Below, in pieces: positions 1 through 12,200 of a stretch of 64,000 nt of DNA (position 1 is its first letter; each line of letters starts with the position of its first letter). The notes beneath the pieces are model-generated. The model saw only the letters and a list, made by a program, of their open reading frames with translations, was not told the origin of the DNA and searched no databases. The stretch comes from Bettongia penicillata ogilbyi (taxonomy: Eukaryota > Chordata > Mammalia > Diprotodontia > Potoroidae). The position numbers and the translations under genes are program-made. The stretch lies in NCBI GenBank assembly GCA_023548195.1, contig JAJHZJ010000043.1, positions 620,001-684,000 of the forward strand. The letters are read 5' to 3'.

Positions 1-202
1 GTGACATTGGGCTTCCCTGTCCTGCTCTTGGGAGGTCTCATGGGAGCTAGAGGGCCTGGGGGGAGTGGACAGAATTTCTCAGGGGAGGACCACCTTGGCG
101 CCTTCTCAGTTGGGGGCCTGGCCGGAGATGGAGCTGGGAGGCTGGGAGACTGCCACCTGCCCAGAGGCACTCCCCCATACCCCCTCTCATTTTTACCTAT
201 AG

Positions 203-267
203 ACCAGAAGCTGTCTATGCCACCATCAACCGGAAGCCAAGTAGCACGGGTGCAGTGCTGGGAGAAG
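203..267 (+). CDS. ITSN2: ITSN2 exon: linker before SH3C
   Basis: 65 bp between acceptor 'acctatag' and donor 'gtaagg'. It begins with the third base of a codon and reads [21 protein letters not shown], the intersectin linker just before SH3C, ending one base into the next Glu codon. Confidence 0.93.
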
Positions 268-3200
268 GTAAGGGTCTGACTCTGGAGCTGCTTCCTTGGC
301 CAGGAGGGCACCTTGATGCATGCCCCAGGTGCTGCACTGGGCATCAGTTCCTTGGTGGGGGTAGGGGGCGGGGCTCACCATTTTCAGTCAACTGTCACCT
401 CCTTGGGATTTATGAAATATTCATTGTGCACCAGTTTGTGGTGTGCACATGCACATATACATAGAGGTAGATGCAAACCAGAGTGGTTTGGGGAGCAGGG
501 GGCAGACCAGGAAAGGATGAGGTTGAGGCACCAAAGGTGGGACAGTATAGGGCAAAGGCACTGAGGTGGGAGATGAACTGAGAGAAGGCTAGTTGGTCTG
601 GAATGTCTGGGGAGGCCTAAAAACCAGGTTTGGAACTAGAGGAACTTGCGTTTGGTCCCAGGGCAGGATTAGGGTCATGGACCCCTTTGGCACCATTCAC
701 TCGATGTCTAAATGTAGGGCGGTGGGATGACCTGACTCCTGATCCTGCCTCAGTTTCCTCATCTGTAAAATGGGATCATAGTAGCACCACCTACCAGGGT
801 GGAGATGGTAACACTTGAGTAGGTGCAAGATAACCACTGTTATTAAGGTTGTGACTTCCTAGCCAGCAGCGCCTGGTACAGGGTCAGAGGGAGTCACTGG
901 TCACATTCATTTGGGACCAGACTGAGCCACGTGGTGAGACAGCAGGGCCTCCCCGCAGGCGCTGGCCTTGCTCCCAGGAGCACCAGGACCTGCCCGTCAG
1001 GCCTGTCCTTCAGTAGCCAAGTCGCCACTTCCTTTCCTTCCCGGCAGAATACATAGCCCTCTACTCTTACTCAAGCTCGGAGCCTGGTGACCTGACCTTC
1101 ACTGAGGGGGAGGAGATACTAGTCACCCGGAAGGATGGGGAGTGGTGGACAGGGACCATTGACAACCGAGCCGGCATCTTCCCGTCCAATTATGTCCGAG
1201 CGAAGGAGGCTGAGGTAGAGACACGCGGCTGGCGGTGCCTTGAGGGAAGGGGGTAGCTGAGCACAGAGGCAGAGTGCAGTCTAGTTTGGCCGGGCCTCTG
1301 GGCAGTGCCAGCTGTCAACTCTCTGGGCCTTGAGGGAGCCACTGCATCATTAAGGCACCCACACTATATCACAGTCAGCTATTATTAGCTATTATCAGCA
1401 ATCAGATGTTGATGAAGGACCTCCTGTGTGCAGAAATCCCGAGTTGTATGTGAGGATATAGTAGGAGAGTCCCAGGCTGCCCCGGCAAGGTCCAGGTCAT
1501 CTGGTCCAGAGGGAGAGAGCCAGGGGAGGGGGGTTCCACTGGTCCCTCACTAGCCATCTTTAAAGCCCCAAGAAGGGAAGACAGGAAGGGGTGACCCACC
1601 TGGCCAGCATCCAGCAGGTTCATGTGCCAGTGAGAAGGTCCACGGAGAGGCCTCCACCTTTGTCAGCTGCAGTCCTGAAGTGGGCTTGACACTTCAGAGC
1701 AGTAGTCATCCCTTGTGTGTCCTTCGCGCTACACCTTCTTATGAGGTTAGGCATCTGTGAAACACCTACCATGTGCTTTGTCAGGTAGCATCAGCCGAAG
1801 GGGACTTGTTTCCTCTTTTGTGCAGCGGTGAAACACAGAAAGACAGGCTGACAGCTGGGCCACCCCCTCACCAAAATTCTGATGTGGCAAATAGAGGACC
1901 AGATGGCGCGTTTGTGGCCCAAGACCAGGGAGCTTGATGGGACCTGGGGAGTGCCCTAGGATATTATAGGGACAGTGAGGGGGTCTCATACCCGAGAGCC
2001 AGCTGGCTGTCATCCACAGCATCATGAGTTCAACACCTTCCCTGTTGTGTAGGAGACCAGGGGAAAGCAAACCATAGAGAGAGTTGTTGTACACCTGGTG
2101 CTGCTTTGAATGTAAAACATTTCATACCATTCTTGGGGAGAAGATGGGACAGCCCCAGAAGTATTATGGAGTTTCCTGAGCCCAGGAGGGAGATGAGAGT
2201 GGGGACTGTGACCGTGACCATGCATAGGAGGCTTAAGCCAGAGGGCAGTGGGAGGCCGTGGCAGTGCCTAGGAGACTATTGTCTGTATCCTCAGCGCTCT
2301 CTGCTGGGGGTGGGCCCCCAGGGGCCTCAGGAAGGGAGGAGGGAAGCTGGGAGTCTAGCTAGGAGGGGCTTGGCAGAAGTCACGTTATTGGAGGCCACAC
2401 GCCCCTGGGGTCGATGACATGCCTGCGCTTTGTTAGAGGGCAGTCAAAGCTCTCGCCTTTCCTTTCCAGGCTCTGGGAAGCACCAGCCGAGCTGGGGCCC
2501 TGAACAAAAAGCCAGGTAGGTGGAGAGTGAGCAGGGGGGCACGGAGAGGTGGCAGCACCAAGCCTGGCCCTGGGAACATCTTCTTTCCCTTTGTCTCTGC
2601 AGAGATTGCCCAGGTCACTTCTGCCTATGTCGCTTCTGGGGCAGAGCAGCTCAGCCTCTCACCTGGGCAGCTGATCCTGATTCTGAAGAAAAACCCCAGC
2701 GGTTGGTGGCAAGGGGAGCTGCAGGTAATCGTCCCCTCCTTCTCCTCCTCCCAGCTGGAGGGCTTGCTCCACAAGCCCTGTCTGCCTTACTGGCACTGGG
2801 GGGAGAGCCAAGGATGCCTCAAGCTGTTGACTCTGGACTGACCCCTGCTTCGGGCCTCACGGGCCCATGCCTTTGAACGCTTTGGTCCTTGCCTGCCCCA
2901 CAGGGGCAGAAAGGAGGGCCTTGAGAATCAGCCACACTTCCTCAACTTGAGTTCTGCTTTATCTAGAAAACCAGCTTTGTTGGTCGTCAAGCGCACCGCG
3001 AAAAATAAACATTTCCTACTAATGGGCGAGACCAGGGGCTGGGAGGTGGGGGAGGGACATCTGGCAGGCAGGGCTGGGTCCCTTGGCCCCCAGACTGCCA
3101 GGAAGGGGAGCGGAAGCTTTCCCCATTTACCTAGTTCTGTTGGGAGATGGGTCCCCAGCTTGTATCCTGGGGCATGCCCAGGAGCAGGCAATGGGCCTGG

Positions 3201-6200
3201 GGGGCAAGGCCTCAAGAGCCGAGGCTCAGGCTTCAGGCCCTCTGACTTTGAGCCCTTTTGCAGGCCAGAGGAAAAAAACGCCAGAAGGGATGGTTCCCAG
3301 CCAGTCATGTGAAGCTCTTGGGCCCGGGCAATGAGAAAGGGACCTCTGCCTGTCAGCCAGGTACCATCTGCCCGCATCCTGGGTTCAGACCTCGAGAGGG
3401 TGTGCTGTCTATCACAGTCATAGGGTCAGGGGAGGGGAACTGTAGGGTGGAGACAGACTGGACTCATGGGCCACTACTGCTGCCCTGGAGGCTGGCCCCT
3501 GTGGTGCAGGAGGTGCAAAGGGCTTCTCTACACCTGTCCAACACAAAGTAGGCCTACAGAAACATTTTCTGTCTTCCCTTTCCTGGTGTGAGGACGTGGA
3601 CATACTGTTACCCAAGACATTGATCACAGCGAGAGCCCTGTGGTGCAGTGGGTAGAGTGCTGGACTCGGCCCAAAGAAAGTTTTGAGTCAAGTCAGTCCA
3701 TAAGCATTTATGCAGCACCTGCTGTATGCCAGGTCCCAGAGTCAGAGTCTGCCTCCAGGAAGCTCCCAGTGTGATGGGGAGCTGCAGATAGACCAGATGT
3801 GGGCGGGCAGGGAGGCAGCTGGGAGAAGCGCCCGCGCCACCTGACTCTTGGCTTTCTCCCTGCAGCATGCCAGGTCATAGCAATGTATGACTACGTCGCC
3901 AACAATGAGGACGAGCTGAACTTCTCCAAGGGACAACTGATCACCGTCCTGAACAAAGATGATGCCGACTGGTGGCACGGGGAGATTGGAGGGACGACCG
4001 GCCTCTTTCCTGCCAACTATGTAAAGATGACCACAGATTCGGACCCGAGCACACAGTGTGAGTAGTGTCCGTCTGCCACAGGGGCTGGGGTGGGGCGGGG
4101 GAGGCTCTTGCAGGCTTCATTCAGCTCCTTACTTGGCAATGTGTGTCTGTCATGTGCCTGTGTATGGTACCCCAGGGGCCCTTTGGCTGCTTCCTGTCCC
4201 ACCTCCCAGGCAGTTCCCAGGCCTCGCCCAGGCCTTTCCTTGCTTCCCTGGGTGTCCTCACGAGGCCACTTTGGGGCTCTGGCTTGTCCTTAGGGTGTCC
4301 GAGTAGGGCCTGGAATGAATAAGTGAAAGCTCAGGCCCCAGGCAGTGATGAAGTGTGCCTCCCTCCCTGATACTTATAGTGAACATCTCCTACTGTGTCC
4401 CTGATGAGAGAGAGGAAGAGACAGAGACAGAGGGGAAAGGAGAGAAGGAGGTGGGGAAGAGAGAAGGAGATGGGGAGAGGAAGGGAAAGGGAAAGAGAGA
4501 AGGGGAAGGAGGGGGAGAAAGAAAAAGGAGAGTGTGGAGAGGAGACAGGGAGGAAAGGAAGGAAGGAAGGAGAGAGAGAGAAACGGGAGCAGGGGAGGGG
4601 GAGGCATTTAGGGTGGACAGTGGATGAATCAGTGTCCAGAAGCCCACCCACCTTGTGCCACTCTGGTTGCCATGCTGTGACTATGGCATCCCATCCCAAA
4701 TGGGCTCGTTTCTACCCATATAAGCAGTGGTCTTGGACATTCAGCTCCTTGATTTCTCTGAATTTAATTTTCATCCCGTTGGTCCCACCTCCATGAAGCC
4801 ATGACCATGTGGTTCACTTTTCATGACCGTGGGAAAGGGAGGCCTGGCAGGCTTGATTGTAGAGCAGAACTCTGACCTTTACCAGGCAGTCTTAAATCAT
4901 GTTTTTAAAGGCATAAAATTACAGTAGATAGGATTACCAAGGAGATGGCATCCTTGGTGGGCATGGCTGTCCCTGAGGTTTCCCTTTGCTCAGAAGCCTG
5001 TAGCTTAGCCCTCAGGCTCCTCTCTCCTGGGTCCTTGGCAGGAGACTCTACCCCCTCCCCCCAAGACCCCAGTTGAGCCCACCTGCTGCATTGCTCTGGT
5101 CATGCCCCTCAGAGGGAGGAGGCAGTCAGGTCAGCCTGAGAATGAAGGTGGAACAGGGTATGTGCTAACCCTGTGGCCCTTACCCTGCCATGTCCTAAGT
5201 GTAGGGAAGGAGAGCTGTGCCCTTCCTGTTACATCTGTGGGTGGTCCCCAGTGAGTGTGCATTTGGGATCACTTCTGGGGCCTGGTGCCTTCTACAGCGC
5301 AGTTGGGAAACCTCGTCCTTGACTTTTCCATGACTAGAATTCTCAGTTCTCGGCAGCATGCAAAGAACTTGCTGTAAGAGAAGGGCGTGTGTGATCACTG
5401 AACCAGACAGGCAGTCAGTGAGCATTTACTGAGCACCTACTGTGTGCAGGTCCTGGGGATACAGAGAAAGAGGGTCCCTGCCCCTCTGATGGGGAGACAC
5501 CATCTAAGCGTGGATGCACGGACAGAATCAGTCGTGAGGAGTCTAGATGTGGGGCACTGTGGAAGGTGGGAGGAGGCCAGTGTCCAGGCAGGGCCCCAGG
5601 ACTGGGGGGGTGGGGCTCTGGCCACCTTGCGCACCGCTCCCTCGCAGGTGTCGCACTTCTGCCCAGCGCTGCCCAAGTCTGTCGCACTCACTTATCCCTC
5701 ATTTGTTTTCTTTTAGGATGCACTCTTGTCTTCCAGCGTGAAAGTTCCTCAGAGACCCACTATCCTCCCAGTCTGGCTCTAGTGTGGAGGCCACGCAGGT
5801 GCCCCGCCACTCAGCTCCTCCCCCGAGAGGCCTTCACAGGAGGCACACATTAGCCACTGGGGCTGAGGGTTCCAACTTAAATCTTGCTGTTCTGGGTAAA
5901 GCTTTAAAGGATAGTGGGTCTTTGTGTGGCTTTCACCGCTGCTGCTGCTGCTGCTGCCTTCCTGTCTGTCCCAGGAGGTCATTACTGCTAGCCCCTTGAG
6001 TCTCCCCGCCCCCTGATGCACAAAGACCCACTATCTGCCCCCTTCCCGCTTGCTCTCCTATGGGCTGTGACGGCTGTGCTTTTCTTCCAGTGTTAGTGAC
6101 CAACGAATGTGCTAACAACCAGGGTCTCCCTTTGCAGTGTCTGTGGTGGGCCGGGAGGGGCGTAGGAGCTTGGTTGGGGGCAAGGTGCTGGCCCTGGGCC

Positions 6201-9200
6201 CACCTCCTTCCTTCTCACAACAGCTAATGCTGCCCACGCGCCTGTCTGTGGGGAGGCACCAGGGCTCTCTGTGGTGGACTTCTGTCTTCACAGAGTGGAG
6301 AGGTGACCCGTCCGAGCCGGCGGCTGTGCGTCCAAAGGCTGGTTTTCACCCCTCACAGTTGTCCTGAGAACGTGGCCCACAATGGCAGGGCACTTGTACT
6401 CAGCCTTGTTAACCTTGGGCGGCCTCCCGCTGACCTTGGACATGTTCTAGTGTGGGCCACCCCAAAGGACAGCCAGCTTCTAGGCTTGGCCTTCTTTTGC
6501 ACACACAGCGATTGGCTCAGATTTGATCGACGTCTTGTGATGGATTCCCTTTCTCGGGCCAGCTTGGGGGCTGGCGGGTGGGGAGGGGGTACACGAGGTG
6601 GGCGCTATGTGAGCGCACTGCTGAATGCATCTTAGCTCAGGTTTCACAGTTTGCACTGCTTGGGAGGGGAAGTGGCTGTTTTTTCACAAAGGGAAGCTGT
6701 CCCAAAGTTGGCTGGCTGTCCTGCTGGTTCAGTGTCCTTAGTTCAAAGTACAATGGACTTTCTGACCATCAAGGTACTAAACTGTATTGGAAAGCCCTAA
6801 TAAATGATGTTTATGCAATTTGATCATGTTTACAAATGACTGTGCAATCAGCTGTGTACAAATGTCAAGGTCTTATCAGGAAATGTCCATGGAGCCCCAG
6901 AAGTGAATCTTCTCCAAAGAAAAGTCCTCCCCAGCATCCCGACCTAGCTCCTCAGTCTTGTGCTTCCACCCTGTGGACAGGACTTGAGCCACTCCTGCTG
7001 GGCAGCCCAAGTCACGGGCATGCTCTGCTGGACAGTGGTCTAACCTGGTGCATGCTGAACCCAGCCAGGGAGAGCTCTTGTGGAAAATGAGCGCCCTCGG
7101 CTCCTTTAGCATCCTTCTCGACATACGTGCCCATGGCCATGTGGCCAGGGATTGTTGTGGGAGGAGACCTACCCAGCATCCCCAGAGGCTGCCAGGAGGA
7201 AGGGTCCCAAGGCACCCTTTCTTTCCTCCTTTCCAAACTTGTCTGAATCAGTGCTCAGAGAGTGGCTTGGCTTCTGGGGTTCTTAGGCATCAGGGCTGTT
7301 TTCGGGGCAGAGAGCAGTTGAAAACCAAGCATTGAGGTTTGGGTCACTGCTAATTAACCTCAAGATTGGACAGGACTCTTTGTCTCCAAATCTTCTTGTC
7401 TTCTTGGCCATAGAATTGGCCCTCTGTAATGTTTGCTACTAAATCATTTCAGGGTGTCTTTTAATAGCCAGAATCTTGTGGCTTCACCAGAATGAATGAT
7501 CTGTGAAGGAGAGAAAGCCCCTAGCCATCCTCCTAGTTGGAATGCCCAGGACAGTCAGGGGGGACCCATTCTTCTGAGCAAGGCCTCCAGGCCTCCCAGA
7601 TGCTGCCCCAAGTGGTCTCAGGGATGCAACTGGCAGCAGGGACAGGCGGGTGGGGGCGACTTCCACCCTCTCTCTAGGGGCTTTACTTGGACAATGATGG
7701 TCAGCGCAGGTGGGATGGCCTTGACGCGCTGCTGGATTCAGTTTGTTTGAAGTGAGTGTGTGGGAGCCTGGGAGGAGCAGCACTGGGCACTCAAAGCTCT
7801 ATTTGCCAAGTTGTTGAAAAGTGGTTTTCACCAAGTTTTAAATACTTGTAAATAGCAATCTTTAACAGAAAATCCAGATGCTCTGCCCCGTTGTGGGGAG
7901 CCTTAAGGAATGCTGCTCTCGCTGCTTTGATGTCATACATTACTGGATTGTCGCCAAGCACTGTTGGGCGCCGTCAGGCTGGCGTCTTGTTTGGGGTATT
8001 GCACAGATGCTGGGCATGCTTGGGCATGAGGCCATTTGTTTTCTTCGGATTTTTCCTGTCAAATAACTATGCAAGTGTGTTTATTAAAGGGACGCAAACC
8101 AGCTGATTTGTGCGTGTGTTTCTTTGGCAAGCATCCTTGGTTCAGGATTAAGCCCTACAGAAAATTGAGCCCATTGGGCTCTCTAGCCTCTCCCCACCAT
8201 GGGTGCACAATAGCAGATCTTTGTTGTCTGTTGCCAGATTTGTTTGAAGTGCTGAGGGTGGGTATCATGTCACCCCCCAACCCTAACCTATGCCTTCAGG
8301 AAGAGGAGAAGGAGAAAGGTCCTTTGCCTGAGAACACAGCCCAGGGTGGGAAAGCTCTGTGTCCATGCATGGGCAGAGGGAGACACTTGGAAGGACCACC
8401 CCCAGCTCCTCCAATGATGATGATGCCCAAGCCATGTTCTGGGAACCTTGGCATTCTTGAGAAATTTTAGGGCCAGTGACAGTGCAGAAGTGTCAAACTG
8501 CTAATGGCCAGCAGCACAAAAGTGGGGGTCCTCTCAGTTTTGCTTCTCTACTTTCTCTTCTCATGGGAACCTCTTGGGGCAACGCTTCTGGCTTGGCCCT
8601 GACAGGTTATGTCAAGGGCTGGAGTGTCATGAGGCTGGTCTGAAGCTGGTGGTCCTGCTCTCCCACTGAGTGAACAGTGGAAGCTGCCCCTTGGCTTCCA
8701 GATCCCATGGATAGTATAGTATAGGTGCAGTGGCTTCTGGACAGCTCCTTATTCATACTTGATCCTCAGGCCTGGACTCTGCCTTGGCCTTCTCCTCGCT
8801 CTCCCTGTCTCAAGGCTCTGCCTTCCTAACACATAGGTCTGTCCAGCTTAGGAGGTCTTCAGATATGAAACACCAACTGCTGTAGGGTGCAGAAGGGCCT
8901 TCCTGAGCTCTCTTGAGTCTGGTTTCACAGTCTCCCTCATCTACTCTGCTGGCTTGCTTTTCTTCCCCTACAACAATAGTCTACCCCCACTCTTGCCTAA
9001 TCTGCCCCCCAGCCTGGAATGCACTTGCACATGTTGAGGTTGACCTTCTCTTTAGGGCTCTACCCTCATGCCCCCTTCTGCCCAAGACCCTTCCTGATGT
9101 CCCTGGGGAGTGCTTGCCCCTCATTCCAATAGCTTTGTCTTTTGTCATTATTGGTTGTCTGTGACCATGTTTCTCCCTTCTGCCTTTTACCCCCAGTGCC

Positions 9201-12200
9201 TAGTACTGAGCCAGGAACTGAGCAGTCCCTTCCTGATGTGGTCAGAAAACCCAGCTGGCTCAGGGGATCTTCACCTTTTCTGTGTCCTCAGTCGTGTTTT
9301 TAAATACTTAAAATAAAATGCATAGGATTACAAAGGAAACCACTTATACTGAAATAGTTCTCAGAATATTTTGTAGAGATGAGCTCTTAGACCTGCAGAG
9401 GTCTTGATCTAGATGAGTGGATAGTTAGCCCGGTCTTTGGCTTACCTGTCATGGCTTAGAAGAGAGAGGCCTAAAGTAGCAGGCGCTAGGCCTCACCAGT
9501 CCAACTCCCAAACTGGACATCAGCTTTTCACTCACATCTCCTCTTGAGCCTCTCCCCAGGGGCATTTGCCTCAGTTTCTTCTCCAGGACACATTTCTAAG
9601 CAGTTGCTCTTCTCTCCACCCTTTATCCAGGAGGTCCTCCATGGATCTGCGGACTGCAGAGTCCTGAAGGACACCTCCAGACACAGCACAATCCTGCCCT
9701 TCCCCTGCCCCTGCTTTAGAAATACTTCTGCACTGGCCGTGGAAAGCCCACATAGGCTGGTCCCAGGCCTCTAAATGGATCCTTCATACACTGTGTGACC
9801 ATGCGCTTTCTCTGAGATGTGAGGTCCAGTGGCTTAGGGAGCTGGGAAGCAGGAGCCTGAAAGGGACCCCTCTCATTTTAGTTTCTCCAGCATTGCTTAG
9901 AAAAGGGTAGTCTCAGTAATTCCCATGAGCATCTCATATCTAGTGGTGTAGAAGATAAGGTAAAGGGGATAGATGCAGCAGGAGTCCTCGGACATCAGTG
10001 AGTCTCTGCAAAGACCATAAGAAGGCCAGACTCATGGGCCCCAGGCCACAATGACCACTGGCTGACTGTCTAGTGTAGGGGAGGAAAGCGAGGGAGATTG
10101 GTGGAGAACTGGAGCAGCCCAACAGCGGGGCAGCAGGCATCCTCCGGGATTGATGGAGTTAGGGGAATGACGCAGTGAGGACTTGGGCAGCCCAGGAGAG
10201 GGCAGCAGACAATCCCCTGAAGGAGTGATGCAGCTAGCTCTGCTCTTGCGGAAAATCTCTTGGATACCTTAGAGGTGTCACTGAGACTTGGTGGAATGAG
10301 ACTGGCCAAGGAGCCACACGCTGGTGCTGTCCATTGATGTTTCGGGGGAAGGGCAGGTGAGCTGATCAGGAGCTGGCATCAGCTGTAGACCTTAGCTGGA
10401 GTGTGCTTTCTCTGGCTCGTCACTGTCTTTGTCACTCTCTCATTCCCTGTCTCTCTCTGTGCCACTGTTTCTGTGTCTCTGTCACTTCCTTTGTCTTCCT
10501 CTATCATTCTGTCTCTCCTCTCCTCTTACTCCCTTCCCTCCCCCTCCCTCTCTTTCCTACCCCCTCCCTCCACCCTGCTTTCTCTCTCTGCCAATAATGG
10601 AGCAGGTGATTGCTTCTTGAATTGGCTTCAAGATCATTTCATCCTTGAAAAGATGGGACTAATGAAGATCAACTCCTGTGTTTGTCGTTAGCCCAGAGCT
10701 TGGCCAGCACAAGAGAGATGAGGACTGGCAGCTTTGTGTTTTTTCTTAAGTCATGCCTAATTGTTCTGTCCACCTGCCCCAGACCCCTGCTACCCCTGTG
10801 ATCCTGGGCAAGTCCCTTAAACCTCCGCAGATCTCCATATCTCACCTGTAAAATGGGGCTCATGTTGGCATGAAAAGGAAGCAGTAAGAGAACTTCAGTT
10901 CAGATCAAGGTTATGCTACTTCTGAGTGGGACCCAACTGGTGGGCCAAGGTCATGTCATAGCTGACCTTTAGCAATGTGGCATTGTACACCTGTGTACAC
11001 ATTGACTCATATCCTTCTGAGCAGGATTTTTTTTTTTTTTTTGGTGAAGCATTCAGGGTTAAGTGACTTGCCCAGAGTCATACTGCTAGTAAGTGTCAAG
11101 TGTCTGAGGCCAGATTTGAACTCAGGTTCTCTTGACTCCAGGGCTGGTGCTCAAGCCACTATACCACCACTACAGCCCCACTATAAGCAGGATTCTAATT
11201 CATTTGTGGAGCAGACAGGCTCCTTCTGAGTACCAGCAACTCTGACCCTGTCAAGACCCCTGTCTTGTTCAAAGTTATTCAAAATCAAGGTTTAAATGAG
11301 GCTGAGAAGATAGTGGGGGTGTGGGGGGAAGGAGAGAATGAGGAGGGAGTGAGAGGGGGGGAGAGAGAACAAGGCAAAGCGTGGGAGGAAGACAGAGAGT
11401 GAGTCTGCCTCTCAGTGAGGAAGGCCTGTGAAATTCAAGTTCATTCGGAGCCATCCTGGCTGTGTGGGCCTGGCCTTCAGGACCCCTAGGTGTAGTCAAT
11501 CAGCTTTGGGAGGTGTTCCCTCCTTGGAGTTCCCCCCACATCCCCATGAAGTCACCTGTCTAGCCTGTCTGTAACTTGCTGGGTGTCAGGATGGAGGTGG
11601 TGCAATGACATGGGTCACCTTAGAGAAAGGGCCAAAGCCAAGCCAATGGAAGTGAGTGAGATCCTTCCTGAAGTCACTGTGGGGCCCTGGTCATCCTGAA
11701 GTCTGAGCCCTGAGGGGCTTATCACCCTGTGTCCTCTGCCATAACTGGACCCTACCTGGAATAGGACGTCCCTCTGGGGATGCCACACTTTGAGAGGGTC
11801 AGACAGCAACTGGAATGGGGAAGAATCTGAAGGTACCACAAGAGCAATGTTGGGAGTGTGGAGGCTATTTAGCTTAAAGGGGGAAGATTTGGTTGGGGCA
11901 GCAGAGCCGAATCCTGGGGAAGGGCTGCATAGATAAGACCAGTTCTGAGTGGAGATCTGGACTAAGGAGGGATCAGACTGGAAGGGAGGGCACCACCATG
12001 GGGATCCTGTCATGAAAAGCCAAGGAGGGACCAGGCCAAGCCCAGAGACGAGTTGAGAGGCACAGGACTCAGAGAACACAGTGCGTGGGACCGACTAAAA
12101 AGAGATTCTCATGGTCCCTGCCAAGCTGTCTCAGTCCCATGGTGGGGATGGGACCCAGGTTGCCAGAGGCTGAAAAATGAATGAGGAGTGAGAAAGTAGA

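Noticed and set aside
4355..4796. Arg/Glu-rich or Ser/Leu-rich open frames
   Set aside because: Produced by a purine low-complexity tract; no splice sites, no conservation signal.
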